From Albula goreensis (taxonomy: Eukaryota; Chordata; Actinopteri; Albuliformes; Albulidae): DNA of 64,000 nt. Location of the stretch: positions 10,017,001 through 10,081,000 of the forward strand of contig CM040744.1 of the NCBI GenBank assembly GCA_022829145.1, written 5' to 3'. The notes under the pieces were generated by a model. It worked only from the letters and a program-made list of their open reading frames with translations. It was not told the DNA's origin and made no database searches. Within the stretch, counting starts at the first letter, position 1. Each line of letters opens with the position of its first letter. This document shows, in pieces, positions 39,101 through 52,500 of the stretch. The position numbers were made by a program, and so were the translations under genes.

Positions 39101-41355
39101 AGTGTCGTACTGGATTGATGTAGTTCATCCAGATTTTGAAAACTGTGTCCCTGGTTTACCCCCTTGAGCTTGGTCTCTTATTTAAGGACAGTGAAAATGT
39201 GTACTGTTTTATTCCAGTGCACTCTTATGTGGTGTGTCTCAAGACACAACAATAAGACCATCCTCCCTAGTTTTTCTTTTTCTTTCTGTGTTGAATCCTC
39301 AGTTGTAGCTCACAGGCAGTCTTACTGCAAAGGACCTGCTGTCAGATGCAGGAGGGCGCTGACTGACCTCCATGCTGTTCCTCGCAGCGATGTTTGGCCA
39401 GCTGTTTCCTGTTTTTATTTTGCGGTCCACCATCAAAGCAGTGTATTCATTGTGCTTGAGGCAGAAGTTGTCCCTAGGCTGTAACATAGGACCAGCTAAC
39501 TCCATCAATATCATCAACCATTAGAAAGAAAAACCATAAAACTGACATTGGAACAGTACTCATGGCAGGCAGAATAGAACATCTCGATTAGGAAAGGCAG
39601 TTCTCACTCAAAGATATTGCATTGGCTTCAATATAGAGATACAGAGAATATTTCATGTACCATATTATATCTGAAGAAATATCCTAATATCTCCACATTT
39701 GCAAAGCACAATTTTAGTATGTGTTAACATTACAGTTACATGTGAAGTCAGGGCAGGGCTAAAGGAAGAAATATTCAAAATTTCCTTTTAAATGTAAGCA
39801 CAAATTAAAAAACTATGATTTTTGCCAAATTTCTTAGTTTGTAAAAATTTGAAATAATAAGCCAAGATGTAGGCTGTTTAATGTGATAAGTACATTTGTT
39901 AAGTGATAAATCACTGCCCTCCATTTAAGGGATGGCCTTAGTGAATAGCCCATTAGCTGAGCAAAAATAGCATCTTCCTGTGTTTCTTGACTCAGTCAGT
40001 TAAAGATGATCACACATAAAATGAAAGTAACTCTGATGGAAAAGTTTGAGTGCTCATCAGATGATGCAATCCATCCCCTACGCAAATGTCCACTGAGGAG
40101 ACCGGGGGACAAGAACAATAACCAATGCCTATCAGTTTCATTTTGATATTCATATTTTTAGGTCTCTTTTGTTATGTGCATTTGGCTTATTTGGAAATCA
40201 TTCAAATGTAAGTACTGCAAAAGTGCTTTCCAGTGATTCAGTGTTTTGGTGAATGATTGCTTCAGTATTAAGATTTATGCTGTCAATTCCTAGACTGTAT
40301 AGAAGGAGATTTACCCAATTTTACATTTTGTAAAACATTTGATTTAAACCAATATGATGTTCATGGAAAATATCAACATTTTTATTACATTTCTGTAATC
40401 TCTAAGCCTTGTCAGGGGTAGGACTGGCTTAGGAAATAACTGTCACAGCTAAGCAAATCCATCTGGACATCGTAGGGTACCAGTCATATTCCAGGTAGCC
40501 CAAAAAAAATAGTACATTTTGTGCCTGATGCTGCACAAGGAGTCAAATCTAGGGATTCTTCTATGGACTAAAACACTTGGGTAAAGCTATGACCAATTAT
40601 TCTTTGTCTGGTGCATAATTGGCTCCTTTAATTTTGAAATAAAACCTGTGACATTGCATGGTAAATAACTACATATTAGCAGTAATAAAAATGATCAGTT
40701 ACTGTGCATTCTAAATAATCTGTATTTGTACTGCCAATCCTTATTAGAATGTTTGTTGATTCTTTTCACAATCTTGTCATTTGATTTAATGTGGATTAAT
40801 GACTATGTTTTTGATGGATGCTGTATTCAAAAAGAGGAGTCTAATTATCCCTACAAAGCACACACATTGTTGTGTCTGTGGGGACTGTGCCCTTAGTGTT
40901 TCTGAATAACTATTAATCTGTCCTGCCAAGGTCTTTGTTATTAGACCTCCTTACCTGACACCACCTGCTGTGCAATGCGTAATTTCCCAGGCTCTAAGTG
41001 ATGCAGTTCTCCCTATTCAGATGGAGCCACTATTTAAAAAACCATCTGCATAATGCGCAATTGGACCTGCTAGGGAAAACTGCCATACCTGTGCTTCGAC
41101 ATATTTCATTATTGTTATCACCAAAGGAAACAAAGCTTACATCCTCAAAGCATATGTAGTTTTGGCCTCGGGGGCTGGGGTGGGGGCGCGGCCGATTTTC
41201 GTCTGCGTTTTTTTTCTTCTTTTTTTGTGCCGTTGTGACTCAAGAGCCTCAGTGACAGCTGCCGTGACCTTCGAGGTGTTCGAATCGGCTGGCCCGGTGC
41301 CAGTCATCCGCCGGAGCGCGCGAGCCCTACCACTCCCAGACAGAGATTTAATTGA
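36160..41355 (+). other. apc: apc upstream intron between the two candidate promoters
   Basis: No coding exon is supported. A 124-codon-scale frame near 36.7 kb and an 81-codon frame at 37,984 show no family resemblance. The last 200 bases (from about 41,160) become GC-rich and lead into promoter 1A. Confidence 0.6.
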
Positions 41356-41361
41356 CTAGGG

Positions 41362-41489
41362 GAAGCAGCTGTGTAATCCGCTGGAAGCAGGCCAGCCCCG
41401 CATTGGCCACAGAGCCATGCAGCAGCGCCGTCCAGCCAGCCGATTGGCCGAGAGCGCCGTCCACGTGACTGGAATGGCTGGATGTGCTA
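41362..41489 (+). promoter_or_regulatory. apc: apc promoter 1A core
   Basis: The segment starts with 24 bases (41362-41385; GAAGCAGCTG, TGTAATCCGCTGGA) that I recall as identical in the human APC promoter 1A. It continues with ATTGG boxes at 41402 and 41443 (the latter in GCCGATTGGC, as in human) and an E-box CACGTGAC at 41462, where human has GCACGTGAC. CCAAT and E-box (USF) sites are the known drivers of human promoter 1A. It sits in a GC-rich patch from about 41,160 to 41,560. Confidence 0.85.
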
Positions 41490-41542
41490 ACGTTCCCGAC
41501 ACACTGAAGGGAAGATAGAATGGAGGCGGAAAGCGAAATGGG
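41490..41542 (+). other. apc: apc exon 1A (5'UTR with upstream ORF)
   Basis: The exon ends GAAATGGG before the donor GTAGGT. Human exon 1A, as remembered, ends GGAAATGGG before GTAGGT and contains AGACAGAATGGAGG, matching AGATAGAATGGAGG at 41512-41525 here. The transcription start is not visible; the left limit is an estimate. It splices to the exon starting at 49390. The ATG at 41520 opens an upstream ORF. Confidence 0.8.
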
Positions 41543-44500
41543 GTAGGTTTTCATTTAAAGAGATGACGGGGGGGGAACAGCCCTGTATTTCTTGATACCA
41601 GCAGCTCGTGAGCTGCTTTTTAAGGGACCTGGGTGTAAATAATGGCTGAATAGCGGAGGCTGCATGCTAAAGCCTTTTGTTTCCATGGGCTGTGAATGAG
41701 GGAGAGGAGAGGGTGTGGGGGGGATGTCTCTCCTCTCTCCACTGTCTTTATCTGTGGGCAGTCAGGGCTCCGAAAAAAAGGGACGCATTGTGCTTGGAGG
41801 GGAAAAAATGCCACTGAATGGGAGGGGAGGGAAGGAAAAGATAAATGTTTATGGCAGGCTTCTTTAGATTGATGTTAGCGTAGAGCGGTCTTGCGTGTTG
41901 TCGTGCACAGGAGATACTGAACAAAGCAGATGCGTGGTGCAGACATGCTGTCTTTCACTGGAACAGGTCTGTTCAGAAACATTGAATAGTTGCTCACCTC
42001 TTTGTCTGCAGTCCATCCTTAATCATGGGCTACATTACACCGTTTGATGTGTGTGGGGAGGTGTAACGGTTAATGCAATCAAAAAGGTGCCTCCTGTCAT
42101 ATGTCTTGCTCCTCAGTTGACTGCATGGTGAAGGTCCTTACCAAAGGAACCAGCCAGTACCTGCACTACTGGATACAGCAACTGATTTGAGAGCCTGGGC
42201 ATCCTGTGACAAAATGGGAACCTCTTATCCAGTAGAGCCTATTGCCAGGCAGGCAGTGGCGCAAATATGGATAAATCGGGTATAGAAATCCATTTAAATA
42301 TGAGCAGTGACCTTTTTTGTTAGAAAATTGGCATTTGTTGTGGGGGAAAAATATTTTGGGGAATTGTGTTACATTTTTAATGAAGCAATCTTTCCCCCCT
42401 CATGGTGTCCTTTGTCTTTCTCCACAAACCTTTTGTTAATGAAAATGTTGATTGTTTTAATTAGCTCATATGTCAAACAAAAACTGCGTGCCCTGTGCTA
42501 GGTTAAACTGATTTAATTAGGCCTATTAAGTGAAAGGCAACACTATGTTTTCATCACTGTGGGAGGTAATACATTTTTAATGTCCGACTGATGAATAGAT
42601 GTTATATTTAGTCTTCTGCATTGTGGAATAGTTTACATCTTCATTCAGGTTTGTGTCTATTAGTGGTACCTTGGCCTTTATATTTGGTCAGATATCTCAT
42701 TAATTCTGAATAGTCTGTCTCTTGCTCCAGTGCTTTTTAGTTCAGGCCTAGTTGGCCTCTAAATGGAAAGGTAATACTAACTGTACCTCTTTTTTAGGCC
42801 TGTGGTTTTTAATGAAAGTTTGATGCAGTGATATTTGATATTTGAATTATTTAAATCTTTTGCAAGTGTACTTAATGCATTCATTTCACTATCATTTTTT
42901 TAAAATGCGTTGGCACATTACCTTCCATTGAGAACAAACCGTTTGTTGATGATAGGCATTGGCTACTATTCATACATTCTGTGTTGCTAGCAGATGAAAT
43001 GCAATTGGTACATAATGCCAAATCCTACTGCAGTGGACTAGCCACCCATCTTAGCGATGTGAGTGATCCAGCAGAACATGATTTAGTGTCTTTCCTGAAA
43101 ATGTCTCCAGAATTCCCTTTAAGGCAAATCTTACTCCCTTCTTATTCATAAGACATTGCAGTTCCTCTTCAATGATGTGTCCAGCTGAAAAACTGATTCT
43201 TAATGTGGTCTGTTGTTGAAATTAAATCTTAATTTGCCATACTGTCACTCTGGGAAGTAGGTCTCTGTTTGCCCGGGCATTCTGCAACCTATTGCATAGT
43301 AGCGGTTGCTCAGTCGTGGTTTTCTGCGCCCAATTGCGTAGTGTGTGTTGCACAATCGGGGTATTCTATACCCTACTGAATAGTAGCTTTTTCCTCGTCG
43401 GGCACCTGCAGTGTGCTGGTGCCAGCGTGAGCACGTTCTCCAGTGCAAATGGCTGCACAGCTGAGCTGCTGGAACGCAGAGCGAAACGAAGATGTTGCCC
43501 CGGTACGTTTCAGAGGATGTATGTGCTACCCTAAGCTGTGCTGGAGTCCGGAGGATCATCCAGAAATGTTTCACGCTTGCAGTTTAAATTAAATGGGGCA
43601 TTCCAATGGTGAAACACTGATCATTTTTTAACATCTGTTGCAAAATATAAATTAATGAATACACATAATTTGAATAACTAAAGACTTGCATCGTGTGAAT
43701 GCTGTCTTCACTTCTCAAAATGTATTCTGTTAGCCTTCACGAAAAGGTTTTGTAGTTTCTACAAAACCTATTTTTACTTATTTCATAATCTCAGTTTAAC
43801 CACACTTCTCTATAATCAAGGGAGTTTGATAATTTGACTGATGAGCAAGGTGGTTATCATTATCCAAGAGAATATATGCAACCAACAATCTCTTATTGCC
43901 AGCAAGTTATCAATGTAAGTTTTGAGTCTCAAAACTACAGCTAATTAGCTATGTAGACTTGGGACTGCTACTTTTACCCTGCTGTGTGACACTTTCTTGT
44001 CCTTGCTACTTCTCCCCAGCTAGTGGTTTATCCTCTCTGGCTTCTTTATCCTTCCTTGATTCAGGATAGTAATGCTAATGCAAATTATGCAAAATGACAT
44101 AATGATTTGCAGCGCAGCTTAAGGCCCAGCAGCCTTCTACAGCCCAACTGTGAAATGCATTGCCATGATGGATCTTTATTTGAACTATCTTTTCCATTCT
44201 GTAGGAGCTCAGAGCGCAATTATCCAGATGGCCAACTTCTTACATCACTTCTGGAAATTTGGCGACATTTGTTGCTGTACAGTATTAGCTGACCCCTCTG
44301 TGTGTTTGGGCTACACGAACAGGGAATTGCTTGGCCAGTTCCAGTGTCCAGCTTCTTATCGTCAGTATCTGCAGATAGCAGTTCCGACGTTTAATGTCAT
44401 TTGTTTCAAATGTAAAGTGCACCGTTACACAGATAGACCTTCATGTACTTTGTAATGCCTTCATTGTATAAACATGTAATTTGCCCTGTGTAATGTATGC

Positions 44501-47500
44501 CTTTTGGAGTTCATTTTTCAAGCAGCTTATCATGTATTCTCTGTAATATTGCAGCACAGTAAAATCCCATGTATCTGACAGATGCAATTTCATAAGTTTA
44601 ATTTTCTGTGTATGTACCACATATACACACACATGCAGAAACACCCATGCACACACATAATTAGTGTAGGTACTAATCTTGTGTGCTGTTCAAGTTTGGA
44701 TAATTAAGTAAAAGGCTATTAACGAAGCATATTAGCTTGTGGCTAGTTCTGATTCAGCCAATTGATCAGGTGACTTATACTGTGTGCTAGCCAGTGTGTA
44801 TTGAGCTACTACTTTTTTCGTTTCGCACTGGTTCTGTCAGATTAAGCAAGAACACAGTCTTGCATGGTTCATGTGGTAATGTAGATATCATGTTGCATAG
44901 ATAGCTGTGATAAATATTCTGAATAGATTTATCTCAGGTAGGTACACTCTCCATTTTATTGCATAGCTAGTTGGTATCAGTGTTTTACTAGCTGACTGCA
45001 GTTATAATGGGTTTGCTCTTGTAAACCATAAGGATTTTCTGTCCCGTGATCTTCAGATTAAGCTGAGTTTCATCAGACAGTCAATGTGTAGAATTGGAGA
45101 AATGGTGATGATAGAAGTGATTTGAAAGAGGAAAATGATCTTCTCACTGTCATCCATTGATACAGCTCAGCTTTCCCTGCCCAGATTTGAATTCTCCATT
45201 AAATGAGGCTCAGCAAGGCTTCATTATAAGATGGATCGCTGGCTATTGATGAAGTCTTACCAGTTAAAGCCTCTGCATACACATCTGTGTGAAACACCAT
45301 ACAAGAATACAAAGAATGTCGTTGTTTGTGACAACGAGTCACTTTTAGATGCATTTTATGTGCAGTTACAATGAAAGTATCCATATCCATTACACACACC
45401 TAAAGAACAAGCGAAGATGTTTCAAAATGTAGTGCTAGTGTTGATTTTGTCCTTTGTGGACCGCCCTTAGGTGATGTGAATCTCTGTCAGAGATACTAGT
45501 TGTAGTGATTGATTATCTTGTAAGCTGTTAACGTGCATTGTTCAGCTGAAGGTCGCTGCAATAAAAGGCAAATAGGAAAAGCAGAAATCTGACAGATAGA
45601 AATGTTGCTTCTAACCTTCTGTGATAATGGGGTAACCTGTGGGTAGTGTTGCTCTTTCCCCAGTTTGAAATAAAAATAAACATTTAAGAGGTAATGGATA
45701 TATATATAGTTCATATATATAGTTGTAACTGCACATTGAGCTTCCCGATGACTCACTGTCACACATGATTGCATTTGTTCAATTTTTTTTTTTTGGTATT
45801 TCATAGATTTCTACAGGGATGTTTTACCTCCTGAGACCTCATCCGGTGACTTACCATTCATCCATCTTGTTCAGCCTGTTTCATGGACTACTCAAATCTG
45901 GAGACAGCTGCAGGGAAATCTTATGTTCAAGTCAAAATACATTTCGGAATTAAGACAGTGAATGAATAAGCTAAATTTTCATGGTTTGAGTTACAGTCAG
46001 ATCACAATGGTCCAGATTAAGTTCCTGCACTAACATCGCAAACAAATGCAATTTTCCTTATTCAGTGGTAGTTCTAAATCTTTTTTTTCACATCGAAAGC
46101 TCTTGCTTCATATTAACATGTCTGCTTTGGGTGCAAAATAGAAAAGGTGAAGCATAATATGCAGGTATAGTCACTGCCTTCTGGTGAGCACAATGATCAC
46201 CTACCAACACTGTGTGTGGATCCCAAAAGCATCAGGTGTAACTTTTACCACCATGGGGTAGATGAGGGTTCACACCAGGGCCACATGTGAGCTTTTTTCG
46301 TCACGCCCAATTGAGCCTGTGTGTCACCGACCTCCCCCTCCCAGACTGCAGGACAGTGCAGAATCAATAAAGTAATTTGGTGGATGGAGTTGAGTTAAGG
46401 TCTCCCTCTTGCATATCATTGCATGGAAGCCCAGTTGCAGGAGGTCAAGCGAGGCTTGTGTACCACCCACCCCAGAATGTTGACCTGGACATTTCGACAT
46501 GCCCACAGGGCGCAGGGCCCCTCCTCTGTTATTCTGTAATGACAGGCCCACTGTGCCCAAGGTTACAGTGATTTAAACCTCACACAATGAAGTGCCAAAT
46601 CGCTTGAATATCAGAGCCATGCAAACGGGATTTCTATGCCAGTAAACAAGCTCATAAATACTGAACTCTTTAAGTTACAAGGCTTTGTGCTCTCAGGAGC
46701 ATACTGAGCTGTGATTAAGCCCCCATGTTAATTAAACACTGCTTTATCTCACTTAGACAGAAAATATTTCTGTTTACATTTGTTAATAAAGTTGTGTGGA
46801 CACTATTTTAAGTGATCATTGCTATGTGTTGACAGGAAAAATGCTTTCAGCAGTGCAATACAGTATAATTTTGACAACTTACATTTTATTATCATGTTTC
46901 CGGTAATATTGCATGTAATGTTGTGTACATGTAATGTATTTTTATATATTACAAAGAATTTCCTAAAATACTGTGTAAAAACACAACTCTGTAGACTATT
47001 TGTAGACAAAATCAGCCCAAATATGAGGGACCAGGAGATCCGTGTTGCTGTAGTTCCATGGTATGTAAACACACATGAGTAATCAAAACCAATTACAAAG
47101 GCATGCCACAGTGATTCATCTTTGACTTGCATTTTTACTTGTTTTTATGGAGAATTAATTCATCTGAAAGTTTTGATTATCATAGATGCAGTCATGGTTT
47201 GATCAGTTGGTTGCATAATTTTAATTATTCGCATACATTAAATATAAATTGCACACAGTGACAATGCAGCTTAGGGCTACATGTTCACAGAATTTTGACA
47301 TGTCCAATTCTGAAATCATGCAAAAGGTCTTGGAAGACTTTTTTAAACATTCTTTTTTTTAAACTGACTGATATGTAATATGTTTGCTGTTTGCCCTTTC
47401 CAAATACAGCACTCAGATATAAAATAAATACTTTGCTCAGTGGACTTTTGAAAGTATTTTAGGGTTATACTGAATTGTACTGTGACTGCACAGTAAAATA

Positions 47501-49389
47501 TCTACAATATTCACTCTTCATCATAGAAAATACGGTTGGTTGTGTCACCCTCTGTCTTGCCTTAGCAAACAGTAGTTAAGCAAGTACATGAGTCATGCAG
47601 CATTTGTAATAAGAAAATAATTGTTAGTCTGTCATTTCTAAGAATTGTATCATATTTTATTGTGACATGAGGAAATTTTGCTTGAGGAGTCTATCCATTC
47701 CCTGCGGAGTGCGCTTTGTCCTTCCATCCCACGCTCCTCCAGGTGCGGTTTCTGCCTCACCTCCCATCATGACTAGCTCCGCGACAGACTGCGCCCCAGA
47801 CTCCAGTGCCCTTCAGGACTACAGCAGAGAAGCACTGCATTGTGGCCCTCTTTTCTCTCTCTCTTTTTCCTCTCTCCCTCCCTCTCTCTTGCTCTCTCAA
47901 AAACACACACACACAAATGGATACTTACACATACACAGGCTCTATTTGCGTAAAGGGCATCGTTCTGTTGCTTTGCAGCATGAAAATGTTGTCTGACATA
48001 TGATTTTTTTAAAGAGGTGATAAAAATGGGTTTTTGTGAGTTTTAAACTTGTTCCTACACCACCTTACAGCTTACAGAGTGTTTGTGCCATGTTCATTAG
48101 AGTATTCAGCAACTGTAAATACAAGCATATCTCCTATACTGCTTATTCGGCCTGAATTATATGTGACTGTACAGTTTTTTGGTTTGGTTTGAATTCCCCT
48201 TTGGGAGAATAGGAGACATTCCCCCCAAAATATCTGCAGCAGGAAAAATACATTTTTTTATTATTTTTTATCAAGTCTTTGAGGCTTCTCTGGGTGACAG
48301 AAATAAAGAAAGCTTTTTCCCCTCTGGACAATGTTACTAGCTCATGTGAACGCTCTACTAATGCAGGGAAGGGTGGAGAGGAAGGGGACAGCTTCTGGTT
48401 CCATGTAGCTGTTGAGTGATGTCACATCCTACAAGCCCTCTAATTAGCCACATGTTGGAGCATCACAGTGAAACGATGTGTTTTTATGGATAGGGACATC
48501 TTAGATTTTAAATACCATCAGTCATTTTTATGTGTTTGAGGAATGGGCTGTTAGGAAGTGTTCTTTATATTTAGGCCTGTATTAAAGGTGATCTATATTA
48601 GGAGGAGACTGCCACCAGCACTGGCATATGCGGTTCAGGCAAGTGTAGTGAATTATTTAATGCTGTTCTGGATTAGAGTCAGAACACCCATGTGGCCTGA
48701 TAGTAAAGTGGCCCTGAATTATTTACAAAAGATATATTTTTTCTGTGTTAAGAAACATGTACTGTAACATTCCAGACCCCTTTAGTCTGTACTAGTACAG
48801 ATAAATAAATGTAATTAAAATATCTGAATCTGTATTAAATATTTCCTTTTTTCCATAATTATGTTTTTCATAGATTGCTGCCCAGAATGCAGCCGTAATT
48901 GTGTTTTGAGCATTTCCTCTGAAAATAATTGTCCCTGAACATTTTCTCAGTACAAACCAATTAGCTGCTTTGGGAAAAGATGGTAAAGGTTTCTCAGACA
49001 AGGCAAAAGTTTTTTTAGGCTTTCTACTCTTTTGCATATAGAATTGGGGAAGTGCAGCCTGATAATATTAGCTCTTCCTGTTCTACAATATCTCAGATCA
49101 CTATGGAGTGTAGAAGGTCCATGTTTTACGATTACTTGGAAATAAAAATAAAGCTTCTGTCAACTTTTGTCATCGACTTGACTTGATAGTTCAAGTGTTC
49201 ATTTTTCCCCGCCCATACACAGGTGAGGAATCACCAAAAGTAATGAATGAAATTGTGTATGCAGTGAGAAAGCAGTTGTTTATTTCCGCATGAAAGTTAA
49301 GGGCAACTGTTAATTTGACTCAAGCCTTATTAACCTGGTAAGGACTGAATGGAGGGTTAAAAATAATGCATTTTTCTTGCTTCAAACAG
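41543..49389 (+). other. apc: apc intron 1
   Basis: About 7.8 kb of AT-rich intron. It holds a short degenerate tandem repeat at 43,277 and an AT dinucleotide patch near 45,700. No other exon or gene is supported. Confidence 0.65.
43277..43402. repeat. degenerate tandem repeat, three copies of about 41-42 bases
   Basis: Three successive units follow the pattern TTCTGC.ACC.ATTGC.TAGT.GC.GTTGC-CA.TCGTGG with many substitutions. On the minus strand the unit gives a repeated YAIG-R-PR-like peptide. This is a minisatellite remnant rather than a coding repeat, because there are no splice borders and copies vary in length. Confidence 0.65.
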
Positions 49390-49542
49390 GTCAAGTGGTA
49401 CTCCAAGATGGCTGCTGCTTCATATGACCAGCTGCTGAAGCAAGTGGAGGCACTAAAGATGGAGAACTCCAACCTGCGACAGGAGCTGGAGGACAACTCC
49501 AACCACCTGACCAAGCTCGAGACGGAGGCCTCCAATATGAAG
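49390..49542 (+). CDS. apc: apc exon 2: start codon and oligomerisation coiled coil
   Basis: After the acceptor CAAACAG come 18 untranslated bases and ATG at 49408. The exon encodes 45 residues, MAAASYDQLLKQVEALKM to KLETEASNMK, and ends on a codon boundary before GTGGGC. As remembered, the protein sequence is identical to human over all 45 residues. Heptads of the parallel homodimer are visible. Confidence 0.98.
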
Positions 49543-52500
49543 GTGGGCAAAGTTCAACCTCTTTCAACTGAACAGCTCTTTCCACAGGAGAGAGGTGACT
49601 CCATTTGATGGTGAAGCTTACTTTCTCCATGCTGAGTGCAGATGTGACAAAGACTGATTTCCCTTATTTTGTATGTTGTTTAGAGATCCTTTAAGACAGG
49701 GAAAAAAATATGTATGGCAGGTCAATATCAACTAATAAGAAGAGCCTTAATCAGTCTGTCTGTCTCGGAGTTAGGTTCACATAAGACTGTGTATATCATT
49801 AATAACTCAGTCAGTGCAGCACATTGAGGCCTTCCTTCAGCCGACTATGAACAGAGAAATGTTTGGCATTTTGGGTGGTTAAATATTTGTCTTCCATTTG
49901 GGAGTTTCAGCTTTAACATCCGTCTGGATATGGAAACAGCTGTCTTTATGGTGGTGTCACCGAAGGTAGTATTTAAAGGGATATTGCACTAAAAAATGAA
50001 AATTACATGATTACACCCTTACTTTAAATGCTGTTGATACATCCAGATTGTTTTTGGTAAATCTTCTGATTATGTTTCAGCATGGTCCATCAAAAGCAAA
50101 ACAGTCTATGTCTGTGGTGAGTTATTTGCCACACTTGAACTGCATGCTTAAATTACTCTGTGTAGCTCGGTTAGTTTATCTAGGTAGGGCATATGAAAGC
50201 CTTAGGGAGTTGGTGATGTTTGATTTGATGGCTGAAATAATTGTGATTTTTACTAAGGCTTATTTTAGCATACTTTTCAATTCCACCAGGAATGTTTGTC
50301 AGCCAGGACTTCTTTCAACCATTGGCAAGTATCAGTCGACCTATGTCCCTCATTGCAAATCAGAGTGCTTTTCTCTCCGTTCTGGTGGAATTGTACACAA
50401 GATGTTTGTAATTTGACAAAGGTAGTCAGAGTTTTGCAAATGAACTACAGATCTACCCAGATAATATTTCTGTTTATTTTTTCCTGTTGTTCTTACTTGG
50501 CTCGAGAGACTTGAAGTTTTAGGTAATTTATTTGTGTAGTTCAAGTCTTTGAGACCACTCACTGTAGACTTCTGTTATAGTTATGAATCATCAGAGTTCT
50601 GAATCATTCTCATAAATCATGTTAAAATTTAAATGATTGGAAGATTTACAAGGAAACTAACTGAATGGATCAACAGCATTCACACATACATAGACACATG
50701 TAATTTTCATTCTTGGGCACAGTACCCCTTTAATTTAGCAGAAACACTAATCAGCCTCTTTTGTATTGGCGGAGCAGTCCGTAATGTATGCATGTGGGGA
50801 GAGGGAGGCTGAGGTGCGGATTCTTTCCCCAGAGGAGATGGCTTCCTGTTTGATATGCTCCTGGCTTACGCTTATCCCTCAAGGACAGATTAGCTCCAGC
50901 GTTTAATGCATCTCATCAGACTGAGCCAGCGCAGACGACAGGCCGCCCTTCTGCCGTACCGTTAAACCAATCTGCACTTGACGTTGCGTAACTCAAATCG
51001 TTACTTATAGGAAATGTACTGGAGGTAGAACACTTCTGTTCAAAATGGATGGTTCAATTAACTACTTTTTTTAAAGGCAGTTAATTAAATGAAGTCTTGT
51101 CAGACATTAAACAGCATTGCAGATGGCCTGTCAGAAGGTAGGATTGTAAAGTCAATCCCAATATATTTCAGTCCAGAGTAAATTATGTGGAAGTGTTGGT
51201 ATAAATGTAAACCCCTGCCTTTATATGACAGACAGGCTCAGCTAATAAGAAAGCAAGCCAAACAGAGCTCATGTCTGCAAACACAGTGCATCTCCCTTCA
51301 GTAATTTCAGAAAATCATACTGGCGAAACAGCACGGCAAGAGAAATTTTGGCGTGTCATTTTGGGAAGCAGAAACACAGAAGTGTCGCACAAGCGCGGAT
51401 CCGGGTCTGCCCTTTTCAGCATGCCACGCACTGCATTCGGGCGTGTTGTGGGCTTCATTGTCTGATGCAGCCGGCTACCCCTCAATTAACACATCAAACG
51501 GCGATGGGGTACGTCTCACTTCAAAGAAGCCAGCCTTCTCTCTCGCTGCTTTTTTTTTTCCACTGAAGGTGGCCAATAAAAATGGAGCACATTAGTGGCA
51601 ATCATGAAAGTAATTCATCTTGGCACCTGCTTTCACAGGTCCCTTATCCCAGCAGCAGAGAGCCGCTTTTTTCAAAGCACTAAAAGTACCCAGAGCCCTG
51701 GGAGCATCCATTCCACATTTTAGATTTCCTGAATATAAAGTTAAATTTTCCCCTTAAAATTGTAGCATGTTCATGTCCCACTCAGGTAGATTTTACTGTT
51801 GTATGTGTGTGGTATAATGTATTATACATAATATTTATTTGGCCATTAATTCATATAAAACCCACATTATTTTTATGTGGATAGTAAGTGGTTCTTAGCG
51901 GTTTTGCACACTTAACTGTGCCGAGAACATGTGCTTGACAAGACTTAGTAATTTGCTTTTCAAGATTATTTGGTGAGAATCAAGTTCAGTTTTTTTTTAT
52001 TTGCTGGACTGAAATGCTGTAATGCCTATGTTAAGTTTCCTGGTTAACATTTAAACGGAAGACGTTGCTGATTCAAATCATTCATGGAATTGTTGTGATG
52101 CCTTGGAGCTAGATACATATCCTCTACATTACTTCCTCAAACGGCTGCTGTTTCAGTGGATATTGCAGTGTAAGTAGCCCTGGGTCAAGGTGTCCGCTTA
52201 ACAAGGTGGTAGTGATAACGATGTGGGTTGTGTAGTCTTCAGTAGTGGTTTGTCTCGTCTTTTAACGATGCTGAATGTAGAGCGTGGAACCCGGATGTTT
52301 AAAAAGTAGGCTAATGGGTTTTCCGGCAGCTGAGTTTGTGGATAGCTCAAGGCGGGTGAATAGTTTTTGGATGCACCTCAACAAAAGGAATACATTCAGC
52401 TTCCTTTCTGCTCAGTGACTTGCATAACGTCTGGGAGGTGTAATGCAGAGGAATTGATAGCAAAATATGCTGAGCCTGTGGTCTGTGTTTTACCTGTATC

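Noticed and set aside
41162-41359. 65-codon GC-rich frame just before apc promoter 1A, with a hydrophobic stretch
   Set aside because: It starts at a non-ATG codon, ends inside the promoter and reflects local GC richness.
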